From positions 2,356,001-2,420,000 of the forward strand of contig CAWGFG010000006.1 in NCBI GenBank assembly GCA_963821815.1: 64,000 nucleotides of DNA, read 5' to 3'. Each line of letters begins with the position of its first letter. The stretch's first letter is position 1. The translations under genes and the position numbers were made by a program. A model generated the notes under the pieces. The model was not told the origin of the DNA. It worked only from the letters and a program-made list of their open reading frames with translations, and made no database searches. Below, piece by piece: positions 8,804 to 18,009 of this stretch. Source of the stretch: JASGTU01 sp963821815 (lineage in GTDB: Bacteria > Chloroflexota > Anaerolineae > Caldilineales > Caldilineaceae).

Positions 8804-10186
8804 ATGCCGAAAGAAACGCAAGAGACTGAATCTGATTTGCCAAGTGCGCCATCGCAACAGGCATTGCCGTACAGCCGTCGTGAACAAATCGGCTGGTACT
8901 TCTATGACTGGGGCGCCTCTGCATTCTCGACAACGGTCATTACCGTATTCCTCGGCCCCTATCTGACTACGATCACCGGGAATGCTGCTGACGTCTCCGG
9001 CTTTGTCTATCCCTTCGGAATACCGATCTTAGCAGGCTCGTTTTTTCCCTACATGGTTGCCCTTTCTGTCTTGTTGCAAGTGTTCTTTCTGCCAGTGCTC
9101 GGAGCAGTTGCGGATTATTCGTACAGAAAGCGGCAATTCTTGGCGGTCTTTGCCTATATAGGCGCGTTCGCCACAATGGCTATGTACTTTCTGAAGGGGG
9201 ACAACTATCTGATGGGCGGGTTTCTGCTGCTCGTCGCCAACTTGTCCTTCGGCGCGGCTATCGTTTTCTACAACGCCTTTCTACCCGATATTGCCAGCGC
9301 CGACGATCGAGACAAGGTCTCCTCCCAGGGCTGGGCGCTAGGCTACCTGGGCGGTGGCTTGCTGCTCCTGTTGAACATGCTTTTTCTCATGTTCTTGGCG
9401 GAACCGATGGGCGTGTCCACAGGCGATGCGGTGCGGATTTCGCTGGCGTCCGCCGGCGTTTGGTGGGCTATCTTCACAATCATCCCGTTGCTCACCCTAA
9501 GGCGAAGACGGGCGATCAAAGCATTGCCTCCCGGTGAACGCTACGCGACTATTGGCTTCAAGCAACTGGGAAACACATTGCGCCAACTGCCCAGCTACCC
9601 ACAGACATTGCTCTTTCTGCTCGCCTACCTGCTGTACAACGACGGGATCCAGACCGTTATTTCCATGTCAGCCGTGTTCGGCTCGGCGGAACTTGGCCTT
9701 AGCGAGTCGACCTTAGCGGGTCTGATTCTCATGGTGCAATTCGTCGCCTTTCTCGGCGCGCTTGGCTTCGGCTACGTGGCGCGATGGACTGGAGCCAAGC
9801 GGGCTATACTCTACAGCCTCATCATCTGGTTGAGTGTTACGCTCTACACCTATGCCTTCCTGCAGACGACGGTACAGTTCTTCATACTAGGCTTCGTTAT
9901 CGCCATCGTGTTGGGCGGCAGCCAAGCACTAAGCCGTTCGCTCTTTTCGCATATGATTCCCAGGGGACGCGAAGCAGAGTATTTCAGTCTCTACGAAGTC
10001 AGCGAGCGCGGCACGAGCTGGCTTGGTCCACTGCTCTTTGGGATCACATTGCAGCAAACTGGCAGCTATCGCTATAGCATTCTGTCCATCGCGCTCTTCT
10101 TTGCCCTTGGACTAGCCATTCTGTCCTTCGTGAACGTCCGCCAGGCGGTGATCGAAGCGGGCAATGTGGTGCCGGAATCCATGTAG
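8804..10186 (+). CDS. UMF1-family MFS transporter (Atg22-like)
   Basis: 460 residues with a GGAG site about 10 nt before the ATG. After a 30-residue polar N-terminus comes GWYFYDWGASAFSTTV, the hallmark of the UMF1/Atg22 branch of the major facilitator superfamily, and then about 12 membrane segments. The loop VADYSYRKRQFL after helix 3 and the stretch GGSQALSRSLFSHMIPR are also typical of UMF1. Yeast Atg22 exports amino acids from the vacuole; substrates of bacterial members are mostly unknown. It stands alone between two terminator-like structures. Confidence 0.85.
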   Translation: MPKETQETESDLPSAPSQQALPYSRREQIGWYFYDWGASAFSTTVITVFLGPYLTTITGNAADVSGFVYPFGIPILAGSFFPYMVALSVLLQVFFLPVLGAVADYSYRKRQFLAVFAYIGAFATMAMYFLKGDNYLMGGFLLLVANLSFGAAIVFYNAFLPDIASADDRDKVSSQGWALGYLGGGLLLLLNMLFLMFLAEPMGVSTGDAVRISLASAGVWWAIFTIIPLLTLRRRRAIKALPPGERYATIGFKQLGNTLRQLPSYPQTLLFLLAYLLYNDGIQTVISMSAVFGSAELGLSESTLAGLILMVQFVAFLGALGFGYVARWTGAKRAILYSLIIWLSVTLYTYAFLQTTVQFFILGFVIAIVLGGSQALSRSLFSHMIPRGREAEYFSLYEVSERGTSWLGPLLFGITLQQTGSYRYSILSIALFFALGLAILSFVNVRQAVIEAGNVVPESM

Positions 10187-10213
10187 TCTAGTAGCATATC
10201 TTTGCTTACCAAA

Positions 10214-10246
10214 AAGACGGCCCACTCTTGCGGAGAAGACCGTCTT
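10214..10246. terminator. Terminator-like hairpin between convergent genes
   Basis: The arms AAGACGG and CCGTCTT flank a 19-nt loop, with AAAA before and TTGTGTTT after. It sits between the stops at 10186 (+) and 10296 (-) and could serve both strands. Only the 7-bp outer stem is clear. Confidence 0.45.
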
Positions 10247-10295
10247 GTGTTTAGTTTCATACCGGCAACAGTGCCGGCTATTCGTTTGAATTGTG

Positions 10296-11330
10296 CTAGT
10301 TTGCCGCTTCAGCCACGCCGACCGGCAGTTCACCTGCTTCGCGACGCGCACGTAGCTGTTGGAATTCCTCTTCCGACAAGCCGAGAGGTCGGTCACTGAG
10401 GCCAAGTGCACGGTGTAGCCCGAGTCGCAACCCCTTCATAGAACGCTGGAACAAGGCATCGCTGTATGCTTCGGCAAAAGTAGAAACTGCCTCCTCTGCA
10501 CTCAGCGGCGCCAGATCGTACTCCTCACTCAAGTCTTCACGGTGATGTGCAATCCATAAGTAGAGGTCCGCCTCTGTGCGATCCGGAAACTCGCTCATCA
10601 TGTCGCGTTTGCGGATTTCCTCCACGACCGGTGAATAGACGTTCTTGCACCAGCTTGCTACGGCGTCCGGCCACTCCAGCCAGTCCTCTCCGCCATCCTT
10701 CTCGATCTCCAGATTACGAAGATACCAGTGGACGTGGATATGTCGCAGCAAAACAGTATAGCGACCTGGTTCAGTGAACTCGATCTGGTTTTCAGGACAC
10801 AGTTCTTCAATGCCTGTTTCGTTGTTGAAATCCTGGTGCTCGACCTTGATGAGCCACTTGTTCCTCGAATCGAAGTCATCGACCGTGAGCGGCACATCAG
10901 TTTCAACAACTGTGACATGCGCTTCTATGGCATCCAGGCCATTGGCGCGGGCAACGCTTAAGCGGTGGTTTCCGTCCCGTACAAAATAGACATCGCCGAT
11001 TTTGAACAGATCTACCGGTGGGAAGCCCTGAAGCGAGTTCATCGCTGCGTCGACTCTTGTCCAGCGTTCCTCGTTAACTGCCTGTCGCGGCAGGAAAGTT
11101 CTTGTAAAGTCCTTGTAACGGCCTACGCTGCCGACAATTTTATCTAGAGGCACCATCTCTGTGCCCATTTCCACTTGTTGACGCGCCTTCAGGCGATTCG
11201 CCACTTCGTGATAGTTGTATAGGTTTGTGTCGGAACCGGTTACTAGTCCGAGTAAATCAACCACCATTGCTCGATTTAGGTTCCTACGAAATCGATCGTG
11301 CGCCGATATGTCCGGCTTTAACTCTTCCAT
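10296..11330 (-). CDS. ParB/sulfiredoxin-fold domain protein
   Basis: 344 residues with a strong AGGAGAAGG ribosome binding site before the ATG. The core FPPVDLFKIGDVYFVRDGNHRLSVARANG (about residues 103-131, given here only to mark the motif PVDLFK and RDGNHRLSVA) is the ParB-like nuclease/Srx signature. It is followed by a beta-rich region and a helical C-terminal half with EADLYLWIAHHREDLSEEYD, as seen in DUF4032-type proteins. There is no helix-turn-helix and no parA nearby, so a role in chromosome partition is unlikely. ParB-fold domains bind or hydrolyse nucleotides; the real function here is unknown. Confidence 0.7.
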   Translation of the reverse strand: MEELKPDISAHDRFRRNLNRAMVVDLLGLVTGSDTNLYNYHEVANRLKARQQVEMGTEMVPLDKIVGSVGRYKDFTRTFLPRQAVNEERWTRVDAAMNSLQGFPPVDLFKIGDVYFVRDGNHRLSVARANGLDAIEAHVTVVETDVPLTVDDFDSRNKWLIKVEHQDFNNETGIEELCPENQIEFTEPGRYTVLLRHIHVHWYLRNLEIEKDGGEDWLEWPDAVASWCKNVYSPVVEEIRKRDMMSEFPDRTEADLYLWIAHHREDLSEEYDLAPLSAEEAVSTFAEAYSDALFQRSMKGLRLGLHRALGLSDRPLGLSEEEFQQLRARREAGELPVGVAEAAN

Positions 11331-11682
11331 CTTACCTTCTCCTCACGCCGCCCAATACGTTCGAAACCATACAAAGGTTCCATCGCGGCGACTACTGGCA
11401 AACCTATTTAGTGTAGCACAAACAAACGTTGTTTACTGCAACGCAAGCTACATATTTCTAAATGTGATACGTCAGCATCAGCATAGCATGCGTACACAAC
11501 ATTCGTTCGTCATAGCACGAGTGCCATCTAGATTAAAACATAATCTTGTTAACAAATTGTAAATTATGGCCGCAATACTCGAGTATAGTGTGTCGTGCTT
11601 GCTGGAGACGATTGTATTTGAAGGACAGATTACGATACGTTATCGGTTTGAAGACAACTTGCTCGCTGTAGTAAGTTATCGA
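11331..11682. other. AT-rich intergenic region with small palindromes
   Basis: About 350 bases upstream of the minus-strand ParB-like gene and downstream of the transglycosylase gene. It is clearly richer in A and T than the genes around it. It contains TTGTTAACAA (11546-11555) and ATACTCGAGTAT (11575-11586), both perfect palindromes. No gene is supported. It probably carries the promoter of the ParB-like gene. Confidence 0.4.
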
Positions 11683-13524
11683 TCATTGCTCTGGGATGCT
11701 CTGGGCAATTTGCAGGACGTCTGAAGCGTATTCCTGCACTTCTTGCGGCAGATCAGTCCAGTCGCCGCCGTTGTTCAAAACGTTGAGTACCTTGTCTGGA
11801 CCCCAGTTATAGGCTGCCAACATCCACTCTGTCTGTGGATATCCGACCTGACCGAGCGTCACGCGCAGGTAGTCCAAATAGACGGCAGCCACTAGCACAT
11901 TGCTATACGTGTCAAAGGGGTCTTCCACGTCAACAAACGGCGCCCATTCGTCCCACGTGTCGGGATGCACCTGCATGAGGCCCATGGAACCCTTCGGACC
12001 AACAGCGGTCGAATCGAAGCTGCTTTCCACATAACCTTGCGCTGCCAGCAGTCGCCAGCTCAAGTCGTAGCGATTGGCCACCTCGTGAAACATCTGCCCG
12101 TATGTCATACTGTTGCCAGCGGCAGGCGCCACGGCGACAGCGGTAGGCTGGCTTACCACAATAATGGGATTTTCCGCAGGTGCGCCGGCAGACGCTGGTG
12201 ATTCAGCGGACGAGGCTGGCACAGGCGCTCCGGGGGCGCTAACCTGGTCCGGCTGCACCATGGGCAGGTCACCATCGCTTGTCTGCGATGGCGCACTTTG
12301 GGCTGCAGGTGAAGCGATTTCGTCGACTGCGAAGGCCGGCTGTTCGCTAGATGGACTGGTGGGTACGGGTTCATTCATACTCAAGACCAGCGCGATCATA
12401 GGAGCCGGCGCCTGTGTCGGCGCCACGACTGCTGCCGGTGAAGTCGGTCGCAGTGCAAGCAGCATCGTAGCGCTGGTCATGACCGCCACCAGCAGAAGAA
12501 TCGCCAACGCCGCCGCGATACCGGCAATATGCCACGGTCCGATGAGCGGTCTGGAAACGATCACTCCGTCCAGGTTTTGCCTTGTCACACTTTCGTCCAC
12601 CTTGGATTTGGCGGCGCCGATCGGCTCGACGCCGATCTTGTATGGCAGTTCGTTTGCCGTCAATCCGAGCGTGGATCGTTCTCTGCTCAGAATTGTGACC
12701 CCTACCAGCCGCTTCTCCAACGGTGCAATCGAGAGGATAGCCTGACCGATTTGCGGCAGATCTGCCGGGCCTGTGTCGAATTCGAATAGACAAGAGCGGT
12801 AAGCATCTGCACCTATGACGGAAAACTGGGCCGTATGATTGCCCAGATTCATCACGGTTAGCTCTGTTCTTGCTGTCGGCGACCACCAGGAAACGGTTGA
12901 GCGACTCGGGGTGAGGTCGCCCACGTGGAATGCATTCATGGATTCGGCACGCAAGACGCAACTGATGCGTGCGACATGACCGGGCAGAGTCGGTGCAGTT
13001 AAAACGAACTGGAAGGCGTGATCGCCTTCATGCAGCATTGTGTCCTGCTTCTGTACTGCACTCAGGCCAAGCGTCTGTTTGCCGCCGGGCAAGAGGTTGA
13101 CGCGCATTGGCAGGTCCGGCAGAACGACGCCGGACGGCATTCCTTCTGCATCCAAGCGTACTGTCAATGATTCCCGGCTGTTATTCTGAACCACAACATG
13201 GAATACGGCGCAGTCATCCCTGGCAAGCGAACAGCGCCGAGTAGTTGTCGTTAGGATCAGGACGTCGTCGTACGTTTCCAGCCCGTCGCGCGGTGACGAT
13301 TCCTCGTCAGTGACAGCGGGTTCAGGTGCAGAATCGTCCGCAACATGGCCTTCGCCGTCCACAACCTGCCAATTACGCAACTCTTCCGGCAGGCCACTCT
13401 CCTCGCCGCAAGCGTCGCCGGCATCGTTATCGGCTCCGCTTATGGCGGACGCAGGATTTTCGTTTTCCGGTTTTTCGTCGTCCGGATCTTCATACTGCTG
13501 GTCAGCATTCATGCTCTGGCACAC
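11683..13524 (-). CDS. Membrane-anchored lytic transglycosylase (SLT domain)
   Basis: 613 residues from a GTG at 13524 with AAGGG five nt upstream; an ATG at 13512 is the alternative. Order: acidic disordered N-terminus (1-85), two Ig-like beta modules (about 95-320), one transmembrane helix (332-357), an Ala/Pro/Ser linker (360-470) and a C-terminal SLT domain (about 475-605). The SLT domain has YVESSFDSTAVGPKGSMGLM with the catalytic Glu of ESSF, then MLAAYNWG. It cleaves the MurNAc-GlcNAc bond outside the cell. No signal peptide precedes the beta modules, so by topology they would be cytoplasmic, which is unusual. Confidence 0.88.
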   Translation of the reverse strand: MCQSMNADQQYEDPDDEKPENENPASAISGADNDAGDACGEESGLPEELRNWQVVDGEGHVADDSAPEPAVTDEESSPRDGLETYDDVLILTTTTRRCSLARDDCAVFHVVVQNNSRESLTVRLDAEGMPSGVVLPDLPMRVNLLPGGKQTLGLSAVQKQDTMLHEGDHAFQFVLTAPTLPGHVARISCVLRAESMNAFHVGDLTPSRSTVSWWSPTARTELTVMNLGNHTAQFSVIGADAYRSCLFEFDTGPADLPQIGQAILSIAPLEKRLVGVTILSRERSTLGLTANELPYKIGVEPIGAAKSKVDESVTRQNLDGVIVSRPLIGPWHIAGIAAALAILLLVAVMTSATMLLALRPTSPAAVVAPTQAPAPMIALVLSMNEPVPTSPSSEQPAFAVDEIASPAAQSAPSQTSDGDLPMVQPDQVSAPGAPVPASSAESPASAGAPAENPIIVVSQPTAVAVAPAAGNSMTYGQMFHEVANRYDLSWRLLAAQGYVESSFDSTAVGPKGSMGLMQVHPDTWDEWAPFVDVEDPFDTYSNVLVAAVYLDYLRVTLGQVGYPQTEWMLAAYNWGPDKVLNVLNNGGDWTDLPQEVQEYASDVLQIAQSIPEQ

Positions 13525-13710
13525 TATCCCTTAAACTGAACCAAAACCAACGGAAAAGTCAGGTAGAGTGTGTGACTTTTCTTGCTTATCGCAGACTCAA
13601 ATCCATGATATATTGCCACGGCATAAATTCGCATCAAATCTGGAACAGCATCATCGTTCATGACGTTGGTTCGCGCAAGGTAACGCTGGCTATCCATTCG
13701 TCCGTTCATT

Positions 13711-14400
13711 ATGACGCTAACGCTAAACGATCGAAATACGAAGTCCAAACCAAATACGAAACGCACACGGCTCTCAATATTGGCTGCCATGGGTTTGATG
13801 GTTTGCGGAGCGGCGCTATTGCCGTTTGCCTGGCAAGCTTGGATCGACTGGCGTTACCAAAGTCGCATCTATACGCCGGATACAGTGCCGCATCGCCGTG
13901 TGGCAATCGTATTCGGTGCCCGCGTCTATGGCAACGAACGGCTCAGCGCCATGCTTCGGGACCGCGTAGACACGGCTATCGAGCTCTACCACGCAGGTGT
14001 GATAGACAAGCTCCTCGTCACCGGTGACAACAGTACCCAAACCTACAACGAACCCGGCGCTATGATGGCATACGCCATCAGCAAAGGTGTGAAACCCGAA
14101 GACATTCAGCCCGATTATGGCGGTCGACGCACCTATGATTCCTGCTACCGTGCCAAGCATGTCTTTCAGGTTGACGAAGCCGTGTTGGTGACGCAGGAGT
14201 TTCACTTGCCGAGAGCGCTGTTTCTCTGCTCCACTATGGGGCTGGACAGTGTCGGCGCCATCGCTGACCGACGCTCGTACGATCCACGTTCCATTGCGTG
14301 GTCAGAGATGCGTGAAATCCCAGCATCGCTGGTAGCCCTCACCGACGCTATCCGACGCCTGCCACCACCTGTACTCGGCGAGCCGATCCCCATCGACTAG
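13711..14400 (+). CDS. SanA/YdcF-like DUF218 protein
   Basis: 229 residues. A basic N-terminus and one helix (LAAMGLMVCGAALLPFAWQAW, about 25-45) anchor an outer DUF218 domain: VAIVFGARVYGNERLS, DKLLVTGDNST, YGGRRTYDSCYRA and TQEFHLPRALFLC. This is the SanA/ElyC/YdcF group. SanA and ElyC of E. coli affect vancomycin sensitivity and envelope integrity; the biochemistry is unresolved. It is divergent from the transglycosylase gene, sharing a 186-bp intergenic region, so joint control of two envelope genes is possible. Confidence 0.85.
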   Translation: MTLTLNDRNTKSKPNTKRTRLSILAAMGLMVCGAALLPFAWQAWIDWRYQSRIYTPDTVPHRRVAIVFGARVYGNERLSAMLRDRVDTAIELYHAGVIDKLLVTGDNSTQTYNEPGAMMAYAISKGVKPEDIQPDYGGRRTYDSCYRAKHVFQVDEAVLVTQEFHLPRALFLCSTMGLDSVGAIADRRSYDPRSIAWSEMREIPASLVALTDAIRRLPPPVLGEPIPID

Positions 14401-14431
14401 CAATAGGCTATCGACTATTTTTCTGATGCCT

Positions 14432-15505
14432 TTATTGTAGTGGTGCGGCAACGAGTTCGCCGCGGTCCAGCTCCACGACGGCGGTCAGATTTCGAGGGCT
14501 ATCCGGATCCAAACCCTTGCTGATAGAACGGTGGTAAGCCATAAGCTGTAGCACAGGCAGGTTCAGTGCAGGCATCGCCCACCAGGGAAGCCCCGCCGGT
14601 AGCGCGATGCGCTCACGCGCCGTTGGGTGCAAATCCCCTGCAATTTGTGCGAGCGTATAGCCGCCCATATCGCCACACTCGGTCAGTACCGCTTCCTCGT
14701 AGGCATGGATGCGGCTATTGAACAGGCCTATGAGTAGCGCATGCTCGTCCACCATGGACTTGGGCCCGTGCCGGAATTCCATAAAGTGGAAGGCTTCGCT
14801 GTAGCTGATGGACATCTCCTTCATTTTCAGCATGGCTTCACACGCGATGCCGTATAGCGGCCCAGAACCGAGAAAGAAGAACTTCTGCAGATCCTGGCTG
14901 CCGCCTAGTCGTTCCGCCATGGCGCCATACTTCTCCAGCAACTCAGCGACGGCAGACGGCAATTGTTTGAGGGGTGCAAGCTCCTCGCCGCCGGCAACGG
15001 CCGCGATCGCCTGCGTCATGAGCAACATGGAACTGAACGAGCGCGTCTGCGCAACACTCTCCTCCTGTGCAGCCTCCGTCATGAGCACAAAGTCGGTTTC
15101 GTCCGCCACCGACGTGTCGGGATAGCAGGTAACGCCCCAAATTGTCTTGCCGCCCTTTTCACGGAAGCGCGCCATAGCAGCGCCCGTTTCCGTCGTCGTA
15201 CCCGATCGGGACACAGCGATGAGCAGCGTTTCTTGCGGCTGGGCGATTGTCGTGTTTGGAAAGAAGACAATTTCGGAGGCAGGCACGCCTCGGCATGGCA
15301 GCCCTGTGCTTTGCTGCAACATGGCGGCAGCGCTGAGTGAAAGGTAATAGGTAGAGCCGCAGCCCGTGAAAAGTACTTGCTTAGGATTGACATCTCGCAA
15401 TGCGGCGGCGATACGCTCCTGATGGGCGAAGACAATCTGCAAGACATCCGACCAAACTTGCGGCTGGCTCAGTATCTCAGCGTAAGTATGCTGTCCTCTC
15501 GTCAT
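14432..15505 (-). CDS. SIS-domain sugar isomerase/deaminase-like protein
   Basis: 357 residues, AGGAG site before the ATG. Two SIS domains are visible, as in the isomerase half of GlmS and in AgaS/FrlB: VLFTGCGSTYYLSLSAAAML (about 44-63), LIAVSRSGTTTETGAAM (about 96-112), FFLGSGPLYGIACEAMLKMKE (about 210-230) and a C-terminal lysine-poor tail. The glutaminase half of GlmS is absent. It probably acts on an amino-sugar phosphate or glycated amino-acid phosphate. It is divergent from a PfkB kinase and a GatZ-like gene with a 253-bp shared region, which points to one sugar catabolic pathway. The exact substrate cannot be read from the sequence. Confidence 0.82.
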   Translation of the reverse strand: MTRGQHTYAEILSQPQVWSDVLQIVFAHQERIAAALRDVNPKQVLFTGCGSTYYLSLSAAAMLQQSTGLPCRGVPASEIVFFPNTTIAQPQETLLIAVSRSGTTTETGAAMARFREKGGKTIWGVTCYPDTSVADETDFVLMTEAAQEESVAQTRSFSSMLLMTQAIAAVAGGEELAPLKQLPSAVAELLEKYGAMAERLGGSQDLQKFFFLGSGPLYGIACEAMLKMKEMSISYSEAFHFMEFRHGPKSMVDEHALLIGLFNSRIHAYEEAVLTECGDMGGYTLAQIAGDLHPTARERIALPAGLPWWAMPALNLPVLQLMAYHRSISKGLDPDSPRNLTAVVELDRGELVAAPLQ

Positions 15506-15758
15506 AACGCGTCTCCTCTTTTGATGGTCTGAGATCCTGTAGGTCGATATTCTAGTCGAGTTCGGTTGGCGATTTCCACAAAAGGCCGTTGTTCGATCTA
15601 CTTACGCATTATGTGACTGCCTTAAGCATCTGTCAACGGTACGTCGTCTTGAAGCCAACCGTCCTTTGACACCCTACGTACCACTCAGTAGAATCGATAT
15701 ACTCGCTAGAACGCATATCTAATCCAGTCCGGAGCACATTACTGAAGCATGAACGCCA

Positions 15759-16709
15759 ATGAAGAACAAATATGATGTGCTCGTCCTGGGCGAAATCAAC
15801 GCTGATCTGGTAATGGGACCCGATGCGGCGCCAATCTTTGGCCAGACGGAGAAACTAGTGGACGATGCCACGCTGACCATGGGCAGTTCGGGTGTGATCT
15901 TTGCGTGCGGCGCTGCCAGACTCGGCTTGCGGGTAGGCTACTGCGGTGTCGTCGGCGATGACATGTTCGGGCGTTTCATGCTGCAGGCTATGACTGAACG
16001 AGGAGTCGATACAGCAGGCGTCATCGTTGACCGCGATGTAAAGACTGGCCTCAGCGTAATCCTGAATATCGAAAATGATCGTGCGATCTTAACGCACATG
16101 GGCGCCATCAGTGCGCTCAGCGCTGAGCAAATCGACACGGACCTGCTAAGCGCAACCAGACATGTGCACTTGACCAGTTACTTTCTGCAGACGGCGCTCC
16201 AACCCGGCTTGCCGAAGCTGCTACGACTCGCCATGAGCCAGCATGCGACTGTCTCCCTGGACACAAACTGGGATCCTGCAGAAGATTGGGACAACGGTCT
16301 AGAGAATGTACTGCCGTTGTTGGATATCCTGCTGCCGAATGCACAGGAGGCATGTGCCATCGCGCGCCAGCCGAACCTGGATACAGCAATCGAATCGCTG
16401 GCTATCACAGTGCCGACTGTTGCCGTGAAACTCGGCGCAAAGGGAGCTATCTGCGCGCAGGAAGGGTTGATTACTCGCGATCCTGGGTTCCCTGTGGAGG
16501 TCGTGGATACCACCGGAGCTGGCGACAGTTTCGATGCAGGCTTCATATACGGTTTCATCTGCGGACTTCCCGTCGCAGAGTCGCTTGCATTAGGATGCGC
16601 CTGCGGCTCGCTCTCGACCCGTTCTGCAGGCGGAACACAAGCGCAACCGACACTCTTCGAAGCGGAGAAACTCATCGGCAAACGCCGTCCTTTACTGGAC
16701 CGCTGCTAG
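15759..16709 (+). CDS. PfkB/ribokinase-family carbohydrate kinase
   Basis: 316 residues. The start shows VLVLGEINADLVM; the middle has GGxG-like glycines (MGSSGVIFACGAARLG) and GVVGDDMFGRFM; the C-terminal signature is VVDTTGAGDSFDAGFIYG, with the catalytic Asp in GAGDSFDAG. The family phosphorylates sugars, fructose-phosphates or nucleosides with ATP in the cytosol. The GatZ-like gene follows after 49 nt and the SIS gene is divergent, so its substrate is likely an intermediate such as a ketose or ketose 6-phosphate. That assignment is inferred from neighbours only. Confidence 0.9.
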   Translation: MKNKYDVLVLGEINADLVMGPDAAPIFGQTEKLVDDATLTMGSSGVIFACGAARLGLRVGYCGVVGDDMFGRFMLQAMTERGVDTAGVIVDRDVKTGLSVILNIENDRAILTHMGAISALSAEQIDTDLLSATRHVHLTSYFLQTALQPGLPKLLRLAMSQHATVSLDTNWDPAEDWDNGLENVLPLLDILLPNAQEACAIARQPNLDTAIESLAITVPTVAVKLGAKGAICAQEGLITRDPGFPVEVVDTTGAGDSFDAGFIYGFICGLPVAESLALGCACGSLSTRSAGGTQAQPTLFEAEKLIGKRRPLLDRC

Positions 16710-16758
16710 CCACTATGGTGCGTCGCAACGTTCCATCACACGACTGAAAGGTACAGAC

Positions 16759-17994
16759 GTGCGTCCTCTCAACGAACTTATCCATGAAGTGATTCACCTG
16801 CGCCAACAAGGCGTACAACTGACATTGTTGGCGGCCTGCCCCAACTCCGATGCGGTGCTGGAAGCGGCGGTGGTAGTGGCCAAGCGCAATAATATGCCCA
16901 TGCTCTTTGCTGCCACGCTAAACCAGGTGGACCGGGACGGCGGCTACACGGGTTGGACGGCCGAAACGTTCGTGCAAAAGATGCATGCCTATGCTGATAA
17001 ACACAACTGTAACACGCCGCTATATCCCTGCCTTGATCATGGCGGCCCGTGGTTGAAAGACAAGCACACGACTGATGGACTTTCGTTTGACGAGACCATG
17101 AACGCAGTCAAGGAGAGTCTGACTGCCTGTCTCGCTGCGGGATACGCGCTCCTGCACATCGATCCCACGGTGGATCGCACAGCGCCAAAGGATGCGCCTG
17201 TACCGATCAATATAGTGGTCGATCGTACACTGGACATGATCGAATACGCAGAGGCAGAACGCGAGCGGATGGGTTTGCCGCCCATTGCATACGAGGTCGG
17301 CACGGAAGAAGTTCACGGCGGTCTGGTGGATATGGACAACTTCCGGACATTTATCCAGTCGCTGCACGCGGGGCTTGCAGCGCGCGACCTATTGAGTGCT
17401 TGGCCTTGCTTCATTGTGGGCAAGGTGGGCACCGACCTGCATACCACCGATTTCGATCCTACCGTCGCGAAAGAGCTCTTCGACATTGTGATGCCCTACG
17501 GCAGCCTTATCAAAGGCCATTACACAGACTGGGTCGCAAACGCCGAGGACTACCCGAGGGCCGGTATGGGCGGCGCCAATGTCGGACCAGAATTCACGGC
17601 TGCAGAATACGAAGCGCTCGTGGACTTGGCTGCCAAAGAAAGTGCGCTGCTGCAAAGCCGTCCCGAGATGACACCTTCTGGGATGCTTGAGCAACTTGAA
17701 CACGCTGTACTGGAGTCCAACCGGTGGCAGAAGTGGTTGCAGCCGGACGAAACAAATCTCGACTTCTACCAGCTGTCAGCTGAAAGACGAGCCTGGCTCG
17801 TCCGCACTGGCGCTCGCTACATTTGGACCGTTCCGGATGTACTGACGGCGCGCGCCAGACTCTATGATAATGTTAGCGTCGTTTTACCTGAGCCAAATCA
17901 GTATGTGGTGGAGCGCATCGTGCAATCGCTGGACCACTACGTGAACAACTTCAATCTGTTTGATTCAACTCGTCTGCTACGAGCGGACGAGTAG
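16759..17994 (+). CDS. GatZ/KbaZ-like (COG4573) sugar-bisphosphate protein
   Basis: 411 residues from a GTG start with GAAAGG upstream. Motifs match GatZ/KbaZ: ATLNQVDRDGGYTGWTAETF (about 53-72), CLDHGGPW where family members have GGDHLGPN, LLHIDPTVD, YEVGTEEVHGG and KGHYTDW. In enterobacteria this is the non-catalytic partner of tagatose-1,6-bisphosphate aldolase; a COG4573 member from Agrobacterium was reported as a tagatose 6-phosphate 4-epimerase. No GatY/KbaY catalytic partner is present here, so an epimerase-like activity is a fair alternative. fmt begins 15 nt downstream. Confidence 0.82.
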   Translation: MRPLNELIHEVIHLRQQGVQLTLLAACPNSDAVLEAAVVVAKRNNMPMLFAATLNQVDRDGGYTGWTAETFVQKMHAYADKHNCNTPLYPCLDHGGPWLKDKHTTDGLSFDETMNAVKESLTACLAAGYALLHIDPTVDRTAPKDAPVPINIVVDRTLDMIEYAEAERERMGLPPIAYEVGTEEVHGGLVDMDNFRTFIQSLHAGLAARDLLSAWPCFIVGKVGTDLHTTDFDPTVAKELFDIVMPYGSLIKGHYTDWVANAEDYPRAGMGGANVGPEFTAAEYEALVDLAAKESALLQSRPEMTPSGMLEQLEHAVLESNRWQKWLQPDETNLDFYQLSAERRAWLVRTGARYIWTVPDVLTARARLYDNVSVVLPEPNQYVVERIVQSLDHYVNNFNLFDSTRLLRADE

Positions 17995-18009
17995 TTGGGA
18001 TAGGTACGC

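Noticed and set aside
12113..12745. Plus-strand open frame of 210 codons
   Set aside because: It is antisense to the Ala/Pro linker and Ig-like part of the transglycosylase gene, and its Ser/Ala-rich content follows from that.
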